Positions 16,539 through 23,717 are shown, numbered from the stretch's first letter. The stretch is DNA of 31,487 bases from DATFYM01 sp035315065 (GCA_035315065.1 DATFYM010000098.1:1-31487); one strand, 5' to 3'. Notes: generated by a model not told the origin, from the sequence alone. Translations and numbers: made by a program.

Positions 16539-16662
16539 ATTGAACGCAGAGGCATAGAGATGCAGAGGAGACAATGAGAACAATATGAAGATGTCGTTTG
16601 TTTTCGGAACTCTTCCATTTTTCTCTGTGCCTCTGCGTCTCTGCGTTTGAAGCTCTTTCGCA
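16539..16662. repeat. CAGAG-type long palindrome, copy 2
   Basis: The left arm has TTGAACGCAGAGGCATAGAG and then TGCAGAGGAGACAATGAGAA. The right arm has TTTCTCTGTGCCTCTGCGTC and then TCTGCGTTTGAAGCTCTTTC. The arms pair imperfectly over about 40 bases. It lies 80 bases after the flippase-like stop and just before nrdR. Confidence 0.7.
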
Positions 16663-16675
16663 ATTACTTCACACC

Positions 16676-16704
16676 TTCTGACTTCTGACTTTCTGACTCC
16701 TGCT
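16676..16704 (+). repeat. Heptanucleotide tandem repeat (TTCTGAC type)
   Basis: TTCTGAC, TTCTGAC, TTTCTGAC (8) and TCCTGCT in a row, ending 21 bases before the nrdR start. A related CTGACTTCTGAGAACG lies inverted on the other side of the palindrome (about 16514-16529). Confidence 0.65.
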
Positions 16705-16724
16705 TTTTGGCCCTGGCAACTCCG

Positions 16725-17207
16725 ATGAAGTGCCCATTTTGCGGACACACGGAAGATAAGGTGGTCGATTCACGCGAGGCGAAGCTGGGCGATACCATTC
16801 GCCGGCGGCGGGAGTGCGTCAAGTGCGGCCGCCGCTTTACCACCTATGAGCGCCTGGACGAAATTCCTCATATGCTGGTGAAAAAGGACGGCAGCCGTGA
16901 GAAGTTCGATCGACAGAAGCTGATGGCCGGGATCTTAAAAGCCTGCGAGAAGCGCCCCATCCCGCCCAACAAGCTCGAGGCCATCGTGAACGACGTGGAA
17001 GCCTACGTCTCGGAAGCGCCCAACCGCGAGCGCCCCACGGCGGAAGTGGGGCGAATGGTGATGAATCAACTCAAGAAGCTTGATAAAGTAGCCTATGTGC
17101 GCTTTGCCTCCGTCTATTTGGACTTCAAGGATGTGCGCGAGTTCATGGACGAACTAAAGGACCTGCTGAGGGCCCAGGAGGGCCAGGGGCGACCGCGGAG
17201 GGCCTGA
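16725..17207 (+). CDS. nrdR: Transcriptional repressor NrdR
   Basis: A 160-residue regulator of ribonucleotide reductase genes. A zinc ribbon with Cys3, Cys6, Cys31 and Cys34 (MKCPFCGH…ECVKCGRRFTTYE) is followed by an ATP-cone domain from about residue 49 (VKKDGSREKFDRQKLMAGIL) that senses ATP/dATP. The family's VAYVRFASVYLDFKDVREF block is intact. In the family, the protein binds NrdR boxes upstream of nrd genes; none of those genes is in this window. The ATG at 16725 gives the standard N-terminus; a TTG at 16707 would only add six residues. The start is preceded by repeat DNA and has no clear ribosome site. Confidence 0.95.
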   Translation: MKCPFCGHTEDKVVDSREAKLGDTIRRRRECVKCGRRFTTYERLDEIPHMLVKKDGSREKFDRQKLMAGILKACEKRPIPPNKLEAIVNDVEAYVSEAPNRERPTAEVGRMVMNQLKKLDKVAYVRFASVYLDFKDVREFMDELKDLLRAQEGQGRPRRA

Positions 17208-17213
17208 TTCTTA

Positions 17214-17273
17214 TTTTGGATTTTGGATCATTTCGATTTTGGATTTTGGATTTTGGATATTTTGGATATTGGA
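17214..17273 (+). repeat. Heptanucleotide tandem repeat (TTTTGGA type) after nrdR
   Basis: TTTTGGA occurs at 17214, 17221, 17237, 17244 and 17251, with one 9-bp unit TCATTTCGA (17228-17236) and then TATTTTGGA and TATTGGA. An inverted counterpart is at 17409-17429. The pair can form a long A/T-rich hairpin between the converging nrdR and sigma-54 regulator genes, a possible bidirectional transcription stop (inference). Confidence 0.75.
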
Positions 17274-17408
17274 TTGAAGACCGGGTACAGGATGGGTTTG
17301 CGCACATGGATCGGAGGACGCCCTTTAATTCTGCATGAGGGCCGATTATGAGCGCTCTTCAATCCAGGACCCAAACCGTTTGGGCACCTATCGTCTCCGG
17401 TTCTTCAA

Positions 17409-17429
17409 TCCAAAATACAAAATCCAAAA
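17409..17429 (-). repeat. Inverted counterpart of the TTTTGGA heptamers
   Basis: TCCAAAA, TACAAAA, TCCAAAA in a row on the plus strand, i.e. three TTTTGGA-type units on the minus strand. It ends five bases before the stop of the regulator gene. About 135 bp of unassigned DNA lies between the two arms. Confidence 0.7.
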
Positions 17430-17434
17430 TAACT

Positions 17435-18847
17435 TCATTCTCTCTCCGCCTGTATTCCCAGCTCACGCAGCTTTTCCTGCAGGCTCTGGCGATGCAATCC
17501 AATCGCGGCCGCGGTGCGTGTGATGTTACCGCCGTGCTCGCTTAATTTGGACCTGATGTAGTCGGTTTCGAACCGCCGCTTGGCCTCACGGTAATCGCCC
17601 GCGGCGAGAGGATCAGGCGGCGCCGGTCGACCGGGAGAGCCCTGGCCGCTGGCGCCCGGGCCCGGCAAAACGAGGTCGGAGGGAAAGTCTTCGGGCTGAA
17701 GCTCTACGGAGCTGCCCATCACCAACGCGCTTTCGAGCACGTTCTTCAACTCGCGGACGTTGCCTCTCCACGGAGCAGCCGTCAGCAAGGACAGGCCCGC
17801 ACGCGAGATGCTGAGGCCGCGGCGGCCGTGTTTCTCCCCCAGCATGCGCAGGAACTCTCCCGCCAGCAGAGGAATATCTTCCCGGTGTTCGCGCAAGGGC
17901 GGCAGCGCGAGCAGCACCACGCGCAGGCGATAGTAAAGGTCCTCGCGGAAAGTCTGTTTCGCAATCTCGATGGCGAGGTCTTTGTTGGTCGCGCTGACGA
18001 TACGCACGTCCACGTCGATGGAGGTGGTTCCGCCCAGCCGCTCCACCCGGCGCGTCTCCAGCACCCGCAGCAGCTTGGCCTGCGTCGCCAGCGACATGTC
18101 GCCAACCTCGTCGAGAAAGAGCGTGCCTCCGTGGGCGAGCTCGAACTTCCCGCGCTTGACCGACGTGGCGCCGGTGAACGCGCCCTTTTCGTATCCGAAC
18201 AGCTCGCTCTCGATCAGGTGCTCCGGCAACGCCGCGCAGTTGAGCGCCACGAAGGGCTTGCTGCCGCGATTCGAGCGCCGATGAATTTCCTGCGCCAGCA
18301 ACTCCTTACCCGTGCCGCTCTCACCCTGGATCAGCACGGTGACGTCGGCGGCGGCCACGCGGTCTGCCAGCTCGAACAGCCGGCGCATCACCTCGCTCGC
18401 GCCGATCATGGCGCCGAACTGTCCCTCGGAAACCAACTGCCGCCGCAGCCGCTCGTTTTCTTCCGTCAGATCAAGGCGTTCCAGGGCTCTCTCCACCACC
18501 AGGCGCAGTTCGTCCACTTCGAAGGGCTTCGGCAGATAGTCGTAGGCCCCGCTCTTCATCGCCTCCACGGCGACCTTCTCCGAGCCGTAAGCGGTGATCA
18601 TGATGACCAGCGGAGAGCTCTCTTTCGACTTCAGCTCGCGCAGAAAGTCGAGCCCGGTTTCACCTGGCATCTCGATATCAAGCAGGACCAGGTCCGGCTC
18701 TTGTGAGGCGAGAACCTGGCGCGCCGCCGCCGCGCTATCTGCCTCGGCGACAGTGTAACGGCCTTCCAGCGCTCGCCTTATCCCGTAGCGGGCGGTGCTG
18801 TCGTCATCGACGACCAAAACGGTTTTGGATTTTGCATTCTGCATCAT
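17435..18847 (-). CDS. Sigma-54-dependent response regulator (NtrC family)
   Basis: A 470-residue activator. Receiver domain, residues 8-122: acidic DDD at 14-16, phospho-acceptor Asp57 in LLDIEMPG, and Lys107 in LPKPFE. AAA+ domain, about 145-375: Walker A GESGTGKE (175-182), the sigma-54 contact loop GAFTGA (222-227), Walker B GGTLFLDEVGD (240-250) and the RGNVREL block (361-367). A Fis-type helix-turn-helix is at about 435-465 (NITRTAAAIGLHRQSLQEKL). It should be phosphorylated by the kinase encoded 105 bases upstream and open RNA polymerase-sigma-54 promoters. The first eight codons (MMQNAKSK) lie in a TTTTGGA-type 7-mer repeat. No convincing sigma-54 promoter was found in the window, so targets are unknown. 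Confidence 0.93.
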   Translation of the reverse strand: MMQNAKSKTVLVVDDDSTARYGIRRALEGRYTVAEADSAAAARQVLASQEPDLVLLDIEMPGETGLDFLRELKSKESSPLVIMITAYGSEKVAVEAMKSGAYDYLPKPFEVDELRLVVERALERLDLTEENERLRRQLVSEGQFGAMIGASEVMRRLFELADRVAAADVTVLIQGESGTGKELLAQEIHRRSNRGSKPFVALNCAALPEHLIESELFGYEKGAFTGATSVKRGKFELAHGGTLFLDEVGDMSLATQAKLLRVLETRRVERLGGTTSIDVDVRIVSATNKDLAIEIAKQTFREDLYYRLRVVLLALPPLREHREDIPLLAGEFLRMLGEKHGRRGLSISRAGLSLLTAAPWRGNVRELKNVLESALVMGSSVELQPEDFPSDLVLPGPGASGQGSPGRPAPPDPLAAGDYREAKRRFETDYIRSKLSEHGGNITRTAAAIGLHRQSLQEKLRELGIQAERE

Positions 18848-18859
18848 TTCGATCTTGGA
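18823..18859 (+). repeat. Heptamer repeat covering the start of the regulator gene
   Basis: Units TTTTGGA, TTTTGCA, TTCTGCA, TCATTTCGA and TCTTGGA. The 9-bp interruption TCATTTCGA is identical to that in the block at 17228-17236, so the two blocks at the two ends of this gene share an origin. The regulator's start codons (18847 and 18844) lie inside it. Confidence 0.7.
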
Positions 18860-18883
18860 ATCCGGATTAATGGGAAGCCGAAA

Positions 18884-18948
18884 GTTGAGAGTCGAGAGTC
18901 GAAAGTAAGGCGTTCCCTGCTTTCGACTTTCGACTCTCGACTTTGGAC
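18884..18948. repeat. Inverted heptamer repeat between kinase and regulator genes
   Basis: The left arm has GTTGAGA, GTCGAGA, GTCGAAA (18884-18904). The right arm has TTTCGAC, TTTCGAC, TCTCGAC, TTTGGAC (18921-18948). The arms are complementary, with a 16-base loop. It lies within the presumed kinase-regulator operon, five bases after the kinase stop, and could attenuate transcription of the regulator (inference). Confidence 0.75.
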
Positions 18949-18952
18949 TTCT

Positions 18953-20944
18953 TTAAGCACTGCGAAATCGTACCGAAAACTTCGTTCCCTTCCCGCCCTC
19001 GATCGGACTGACGCAATGGACGCTGCCGCCGATCTCTTCCACTCGGCGAGCGACAATCGCCAGTCCCAGCCCCGTACCTCCGGGCCTGGTGGTGAAGAAC
19101 GGCTCGAACACCTTCTCTTGCAGTTCGGCGGGAATGCCTGGACCCTCGTCTTCCACGCTCAAGCCAACCTGACCGATCGAGCACTGCGCTCCCACCACGC
19201 GCAATCGGACTTGCCCGCCGGGAGGGCTCGCTTCCAGCGCATTGACCACCAGGTTGGAGACAATGTCTCCCACGGCCTCTTCACCGCCCGCGATCGGGCA
19301 CTCGGCACCGCCCTCCAATTCCAGGCTCACTTTCCGCCGCTCGGCGTCGGCGCGCGCCAGGGCCAGTACCCGACTTACTACGGCGACCAGATCGGCGGGG
19401 CGATCGGTATCGCGCGCCGGCTTGGCGTAACGGAGCACCTGGGAGATGTTGGCATTCAAGCGGTCGATCTCGGCCGCCACCAAGCGGCAGTCCTGGCGCG
19501 CGCGCTCGGGCAGGCTGGAGTCCTCTTCCAGCAATTGCACAATAGTCTTCATGGCGCTCAGAGGGTTCTTGACGTTGTGCGCGATGCGCGCCGCCATCTC
19601 GCCCAGAAACGCCATCTTGGCCTTCTCGGCCAGTTCGCGCTCCAGGCGCACCTTGTCGGCGATGAGCTGGCAAACTTCGATGGCCGCCGCCAGTTGATCG
19701 GCGAGCAATTGGAGCGCGGCCACTTGCTCACCTGAAAGCCCCGGCGCCGCGGCAACCACCTCGAGTTGGCCGATCACCTGCGCCCCGCGATGGATCGCCA
19801 GGGCTCGGGTCCGCCGGGCCTCGGAGGCCGGATGGGCCGGAGGGCCGTCCCGTCGTGGGCGGCCCAAGGCTAGCGAGACTCGCTCCAAACCCAGCGCGAG
19901 CGGCACTTTCTCCTCCACAAAGCGCGTGAGCTCGCCCAGGTCTCCCGACTTCTTGGCGAATTCCTGAATCTCCGTCGCCAGCTTCTGAACCCGTTCGACC
20001 TCCGACTGGACCGCCGCCTGCAAGGCGCGGTTAATCGCCTTCTTCACCGGCTCCAGAAAGACCACCAGGCAGAAGATCATCAAGCCTTCGGTAACGGCCG
20101 CTGGCAGAAGATGATGGTCGTCGAGAAACGTGCTCATGCGGCGGATGAAGTCGATGTAGATCAGCAAGGCAAAGATGGCGACGATGGAATAAACCAGGTT
20201 GCGCTGCATCCGCAGGTCGAAGAGGTTGTACTTCAAGGTCGAGTAGCCTACCAACAAGCCCGGCACGATGGCCGCCAAGGCCAGGGCCGTGGGAAACGGG
20301 TCGCCGAGCCCGCCCTGCGATCCCGGGCTCACCCAATACGCCCAGACGCCGCCGCCGGCGAGGAGCAACTCCACCAGCGCCAGCCATCCATGAAAACGAG
20401 CGTCGTGAGGACCGGCGGCCGGGCGCTTGCGCAGGGCGAAATCGAATCCGGCGCTGAGCACCAGCGCTCCGACCATCCAGCCCGCCAGAAGCGGCAAGTC
20501 GGGGCGGAGCGAAGCGATGGGGTCGCCAGGAAGTCGACGCAGGAGGTTTCCCACCATCCAAGGCACCTGAACCAGCGGCAGGTAGAACCCCGCCACCAGC
20601 AGGCGCCAAGGCCAGCCCAACGGGCGAAATCGCGAGAGATATTCGGCGTGCGAGTGCACCATCAGAGGCGGCGCCGCCACCACGCCGGCAAACGCAATCG
20701 TCGCCGCAACCGCGAAGAGCGATTTTTGGGCCGTCCCGTAGGCCAGCGCGATATTCAGCGCCAACAGGTTCCCCGAGTTCCACATGAAGATCGCCGACAC
20801 CAGCGCGAAGAGCAGCCACTCCAGCGACCGCAGCCTTCTCTGCCCGAGGATCAGTACCATCAGGAACAGGTGCACCAGGGCGCCCAGGCTGTAGATGATC
20901 AGCTTGGCGGCCACCAGCGGCGTGAGATCGAAAGCGATGTCCAA
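18953..20944 (-). CDS. Membrane sensor histidine kinase with GAF-like domain
   Basis: A 663-residue kinase. About eight membrane helices fill residues 10-300 (for example LIIYSLGALVHLFLMVLILG), ending in LVVFLEPVKKAINRALQ, a layout shared with PrsK-like and other 7TM sensor kinases. A GAF-like region follows at about 335-425. The dimer/phospho-acceptor helix has His456 in FLGEMAARIAHNVKNPLSAM. The ATP-binding domain shows the N box (NLVVNALEASP, 564-574), DEGPGIP (599-605), FEPFFTTRPGGTGLGLAI (613-630) and a C-terminal GG block. It should phosphorylate the sigma-54 regulator encoded next. The signal is unknown; the membrane part suggests one in or at the membrane. Confidence 0.9.
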   Translation of the reverse strand: MDIAFDLTPLVAAKLIIYSLGALVHLFLMVLILGQRRLRSLEWLLFALVSAIFMWNSGNLLALNIALAYGTAQKSLFAVAATIAFAGVVAAPPLMVHSHAEYLSRFRPLGWPWRLLVAGFYLPLVQVPWMVGNLLRRLPGDPIASLRPDLPLLAGWMVGALVLSAGFDFALRKRPAAGPHDARFHGWLALVELLLAGGGVWAYWVSPGSQGGLGDPFPTALALAAIVPGLLVGYSTLKYNLFDLRMQRNLVYSIVAIFALLIYIDFIRRMSTFLDDHHLLPAAVTEGLMIFCLVVFLEPVKKAINRALQAAVQSEVERVQKLATEIQEFAKKSGDLGELTRFVEEKVPLALGLERVSLALGRPRRDGPPAHPASEARRTRALAIHRGAQVIGQLEVVAAAPGLSGEQVAALQLLADQLAAAIEVCQLIADKVRLERELAEKAKMAFLGEMAARIAHNVKNPLSAMKTIVQLLEEDSSLPERARQDCRLVAAEIDRLNANISQVLRYAKPARDTDRPADLVAVVSRVLALARADAERRKVSLELEGGAECPIAGGEEAVGDIVSNLVVNALEASPPGGQVRLRVVGAQCSIGQVGLSVEDEGPGIPAELQEKVFEPFFTTRPGGTGLGLAIVARRVEEIGGSVHCVSPIEGGKGTKFSVRFRSA

Positions 20945-20989
20945 CGGTTACGTTCCTATTGCTTGCTGGCTACTGCTGATTGCTGGGGT

Positions 20990-21024
20990 CGAGACTCGAA
21001 ACGCGAGATGCGAAACTCGCAAAG
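20990..21024 (+). repeat. Heptanucleotide tandem repeat upstream of the kinase gene
   Basis: Five 7-mers in a row: CGAGACT, CGAAACG, CGAGATG, CGAAACT, CGCAAAG. It occupies the 5' leader between a possible promoter and the kinase start. Confidence 0.7.
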
Positions 21025-21038
21025 GTACACCTCAATTT

Positions 21039-21044
21039 AGTATA
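21039..21044 (-). promoter_or_regulatory. Possible -10 box of the kinase promoter
   Basis: Minus-strand TATACT agrees at five of six positions with the sigma-70 -10 consensus and lies 95 bases upstream of the kinase start. The -35 region is poor, so this is only a candidate. Confidence 0.3.
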
Positions 21045-21376
21045 GTCGCATTTCGACGTTTGGGTCTTGATTTCAATCAGGGTGAGGATCTGCATGTGCC
21101 GCCCGGGAATTCCTCGAACAACCGGTGAAGGTGAAGAAGTGGTGCTACCCATTAAACACGCGCTCGAAGACTCAGATTCACAGGCCGACGTGAAAGTGGC
21201 GCTCGATTGGTGAGGAATCAGGATTAATCAGGGTGACGATTGAGCGGCGGCAAATCAGCATTCGAGGGCTTCCGGTGGACGTGGTCCGGAAGGCAATCAA
21301 GAAAAGCCCTGAAGCCCTTCAGGCGATCGGCACATCGAATGGCCTGCTTCCCGGCTTTGTGTTACATTTCTTATTG
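21045..21376. other. Intergenic stretch with two weak short frames
   Basis: A 39-codon frame (21093-21212, plus, MCRPGIPRTTGEGEEVVLPI…) and a GTG-started frame from 21233 (VTIERRQISIRGLPVDVVRK…) are the only candidates. The second opens like a small ribbon-helix-helix antitoxin, but it soon runs antisense into the end of the oxidoreductase gene. Neither has a good ribosome site or partner, so neither is called as a gene. Confidence 0.3.
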
Positions 21377-22351
21377 TCAGGTTCCAAAGGTGATTACTAC
21401 TTTTCCCCGAGCGTGTCCTTCTTCCAGATACCGAATAGCCTCAGGCACTTCACTGAACCTGTAACGCCTGTCGATGACCGGTGTCACCTTTCTGGCCATC
21501 ATGAGGTCGTGCAGGATGGCCAGGTCCTCTTGGCTCGGCCTCGCCATAAACATGACGAACTTCTGGCTCACGAACCGTGACAGCCCAGGCGCTGTGATCG
21601 AACGGGCCAAAGGACCGAGCATCCACCGACCGGTCGGCGCTCCGACCATGATGTATGTCCCCTTGGGATTTAGGGCGCGCCTGCACGCCAACAACGAATG
21701 GTTCCCAACGCAGTCAAAAATCAGGTCATACCGCTGCCCACTCTTGGTGAAACCCTGTTGGGTGTAATCAACAACGTGATCGGCGCCGATGGACCGGACC
21801 AAGCCTGCATTCCTTGTGCTGCATATGCCGGTCACGTCTGCGCCGAACGACTTGGCGATCTGCACCGCGAACGTACCCACGCCTCCCGCCGCACCGTTAA
21901 TCAAGACCTTCTGCCTCGACCGAATCTGTCCCTTGTCGCGAAGACCCTGCAATGCGGTGCGGCCCGCCACAGACACCGCAGCCGCTTGCTCAAACGTCAC
22001 GTTACCGGGCTTCGTGACCAATGATGATTCGGAAGTGCGCGCATACTCGGCAAAGGCCCCACGGCACGAGCCGAACACGTCGTCGCCTGGTTTGAACTGG
22101 GTTACGTTCCTGCCCACCGCTTCAACCTGGCCGGCCACATCAACGCCCAGTCGCTTGATCTTGGGTTTGCGCAGCCCGGTCATTATGCGAAGGGGGTACG
22201 GCGTGCCTCTCATGAAGTGCCAGTCCAGTGGATTGACGGAAGCCGCGCGGACTTTTATCAAGACTTCATCGTCCCCAGCGATCGGCTTCTCAATCTCTTC
22301 ACATCTGAGAACTTCGGGTGAACCATAGTTGTCATAGACGATTGCTTGCAT
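21377..22351 (-). CDS. Zinc-less MDR-family NAD(P)-dependent oxidoreductase
   Basis: A 324-residue medium-chain dehydrogenase/reductase, probably a quinone or enone reductase. It opens MQAIVYDNYGSPEVLRCEEI and has the GroES-like fold (VNPLDWHFMRG, LGVDVAGQVEAVG, FKPGDDVFG). A Rossmann fold follows, with the cofactor loop NGAAGGVGTFAVQIAKSFGA at about residues 153-172. The structural-zinc cysteines of true alcohol dehydrogenases are absent. The ATG at 22351 gives the standard N-terminus; the frame stays open upstream for 27 codons, but that part is repeat DNA. It ends KVVITFGT, typical of the group. It is downstream of the ECF sigma genes but separated from them by a palindromic repeat. Confidence 0.9.
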   Translation of the reverse strand: MQAIVYDNYGSPEVLRCEEIEKPIAGDDEVLIKVRAASVNPLDWHFMRGTPYPLRIMTGLRKPKIKRLGVDVAGQVEAVGRNVTQFKPGDDVFGSCRGAFAEYARTSESSLVTKPGNVTFEQAAAVSVAGRTALQGLRDKGQIRSRQKVLINGAAGGVGTFAVQIAKSFGADVTGICSTRNAGLVRSIGADHVVDYTQQGFTKSGQRYDLIFDCVGNHSLLACRRALNPKGTYIMVGAPTGRWMLGPLARSITAPGLSRFVSQKFVMFMARPSQEDLAILHDLMMARKVTPVIDRRYRFSEVPEAIRYLEEGHARGKVVITFGT

Positions 22352-22372
22352 ATGGATATTCTCTTTGACAGC

Positions 22373-22474
22373 AAGGGTAGCGCAGACCTGCTTTCCAAGG
22401 TCTGCGGCTCGATCTTTCCATCGGTGAACCAAGAAAGTAACGCAGACCTTGGGAAGCAGGTCTGCCGTACCCTT
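22373..22474. repeat. Nested palindromic repeat (CGCAGACC type)
   Basis: The two arms, 22373-22406 and 22441-22474, are inverted copies. AAGGGTA and TACCCTT form the tips, and each arm also folds on itself through GCAGACCT/AGGTCTGC. The arms differ at a few positions. It resembles a short MITE. It fills the gap between the small membrane protein gene and the oxidoreductase gene. Confidence 0.75.
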
Positions 22475-22489
22475 CCTGCCGAGATGGCT

Positions 22490-22828
22490 TCATTGCGCCT
22501 TGTTCTCGCTGGCGGCCGGGCCGAAGCCGAAGCGTTCGCGCATGCGTTGCCGGAATCGTTCCCGCTCTTCGGGCGTCATGTGCTCGCAACGCTCTTTCAT
22601 GCGGCGGCGGAAACTGGAGCGACCGGAACCGTGCCATCCCAATCCGCCGAAGAGGATCCGGCACAGCGCCAGCAGTCCCAGCGCTTGCCAAAAGGTGACC
22701 TGGCGCCAGCCGAAGAGCGGCGGCAGCAGCCAATTCCAGAGGTGCAGCACTATTTCGCCGCCGATGAAGACAAAGAGCAGCAGCGCCAGGATCGCCAGCG
22801 GAGCAATGAAAATCCATTTCTTTCTCAT
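22490..22828 (-). CDS. Small membrane protein paired with the ECF sigma factor
   Basis: A 112-residue protein. GAGGGA lies six bases before the ATG at 22828, ten bases after the sigma factor stop, so the two genes are surely co-transcribed. Residues 4-25 and about 40-62 are hydrophobic helices (WIFIAPLAILALLLFVFIGG and VTFWQALGLLALCRILFGG). The tail is very basic with MTPEERERFRQRMRERFG, a heavy-metal-sensor-like or CpxP-like helix pattern. Position next to an ECF sigma gene suggests a partner or target of that sigma factor; an anti-sigma role is possible, but it lacks a recognisable anti-sigma domain. Confidence 0.8.
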   Translation of the reverse strand: MRKKWIFIAPLAILALLLFVFIGGEIVLHLWNWLLPPLFGWRQVTFWQALGLLALCRILFGGLGWHGSGRSSFRRRMKERCEHMTPEERERFRQRMRERFGFGPAASENKAQ

Positions 22829-22838
22829 GTTCAGTCCC

Positions 22839-23420
22839 TCATGCTTTCGTAAATTCGTCGTAAATGCTCTGCAATCGCTCGCGGAGATGCAGCACCGCAT
22901 AGTGTTTGCGCGAGAGCAGCGTATTCACGCTCACCCCGGTCTCGGCGGCCATTTTCTTGAAGCTGCGCCCTTCCAGCTCGTGCGCAATAAACACGTCGCG
23001 CTGCTCCTCCGGCAGCTCGTCGAGCGCAAGTTCCAGCTCCTCATGAAGCAGGCTGCGGACGTAAAGTGCTTCCGGCCCGGCATCGGGCGATGGCAAAAGA
23101 TCTTCGATCTGCAGCACCTCGCCGGCTTCGTCCTCCTCCGCTCGGTCGCTGAAGGTTTCTGGCTTCTTCTTGCGCAGAAGGTCCGTGATGCGATTGCGCG
23201 CGACGCGAAAAAGCCAGCCGGTTACGTGCTCGATCGGCATCAGCAGGCGATTGGCTTCTACCAGTTCGTAGAAGACCTCCTGCACGATGTCCTCAACGTC
23301 GGAGGGATCGAACACACGCCGGCGGATGAAATTGCGCAGCCGGGATCGTTCTTCCGCGATGATCTCCGAGATTCGACGGTCTGGCTCGGTCATTCCCGTG
23401 ATCCTCGACGGCTCATCCAT
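22839..23420 (-). CDS. ECF-family RNA polymerase sigma factor
   Basis: A 193-residue sigma-70-type factor with region 2 at about residues 20-90 (RNFIRRRVFDPSDVEDIVQE, VTGWLFRVARNRITDLLRKK) and region 4 at about 130-185 (ALDELPEEQRDVFIAHELEG, SFKKMAAETGVSVNTLLSRK). It should redirect RNA polymerase to a small stress regulon. The linker between the domains is acidic. The ATG at 23420 is used; an ATG ten codons later (MTEPDRR) is also possible. The upstream DNA holds a 17-bp palindrome and a 15-codon leader frame. No separate anti-sigma gene is seen. Confidence 0.92.
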   Translation of the reverse strand: MDEPSRITGMTEPDRRISEIIAEERSRLRNFIRRRVFDPSDVEDIVQEVFYELVEANRLLMPIEHVTGWLFRVARNRITDLLRKKKPETFSDRAEEDEAGEVLQIEDLLPSPDAGPEALYVRSLLHEELELALDELPEEQRDVFIAHELEGRSFKKMAAETGVSVNTLLSRKHYAVLHLRERLQSIYDEFTKA

Positions 23421-23534
23421 CCATTCCTGTAGACGAACGAAGGCCGCAAATATTGTAGAGATTCGGCGACGATCGAGGCGGGGTTGAGAAACACACCACG
23501 AGGCTGAAGAACGCCGCGGTACCAGGCAGGAACC

Positions 23535-23582
23535 CTAAGCTCCCAGCGCTGATATGAAAACTAATACGGGCGAGAACGACAT
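23535..23582 (-). CDS. Possible 15-residue leader peptide upstream of the ECF gene
   Basis: A minus-strand ATG at 23582 has an excellent AAGGAGGAGAA ribosome site and encodes MSFSPVLVFISALGA, ending at TAG 23535-23537. It ends 115 bases before the ECF sigma start. Such a strong site before a tiny hydrophobic frame may mark a leader peptide or the remnant of a lost membrane protein. It may also be chance. Confidence 0.3.
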   Translation of the reverse strand: MSFSPVLVFISALGA

Positions 23583-23619
23583 TTCTCCTCCTTCAAGCGC
23601 AGTCCTGGTTCCCGGGTAC

Positions 23620-23636
23620 TGTCTCAAACTGAGACA
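23620..23636. promoter_or_regulatory. 17-bp inverted repeat upstream of the ECF operon
   Basis: TGTCTCA, AAC, TGAGACA: a perfect 7-bp inverted repeat with a 3-bp centre. It is 38 bases upstream of the possible leader peptide and 200 bases upstream of the ECF gene. Its symmetry and short centre fit the binding site of a dimeric regulator or enhancer-binding protein; no factor is identified. Confidence 0.45.
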
Positions 23637-23646
23637 CTACCGGTTC

Positions 23647-23717
23647 CCGAGGTCTGCGGCTTCTCGGCTTGGTCGTTTGGGTGTTACGCCCGGACCAAAG
23701 GAAGCCGCACACCTCGG
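23647..23717. terminator. Large hairpin directly after the ADOP permease gene
   Basis: CCGAGGTCTGCGGCTTC (23647-23663) pairs with GAAGCCGCACACCTCGG (23701-23717) at 16 of 17 positions, and an inner CTTGGTC/GACCAAAG-type stem is possible. On the minus strand it begins 17 bases after the permease stop, where a terminator would be expected, though it lacks a T-run. It could also be a REP-like element. Confidence 0.5.

Noticed and set aside
17214..17429. Could the TTTTGGA blocks be a CRISPR array?
   Set aside because: Units are 7 bp with no spacers, and no cas gene is present. It is a tandem repeat.
17828..18706. A 292-codon plus-strand frame
   Set aside because: Antisense to the AAA+ and receiver domains of the sigma-54 regulator, and shows no protein-like motifs.
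20111..21040. A 309-codon plus-strand frame
   Set aside because: Antisense to the histidine kinase. The composition is Gln/Arg/His-rich with no domain pattern.
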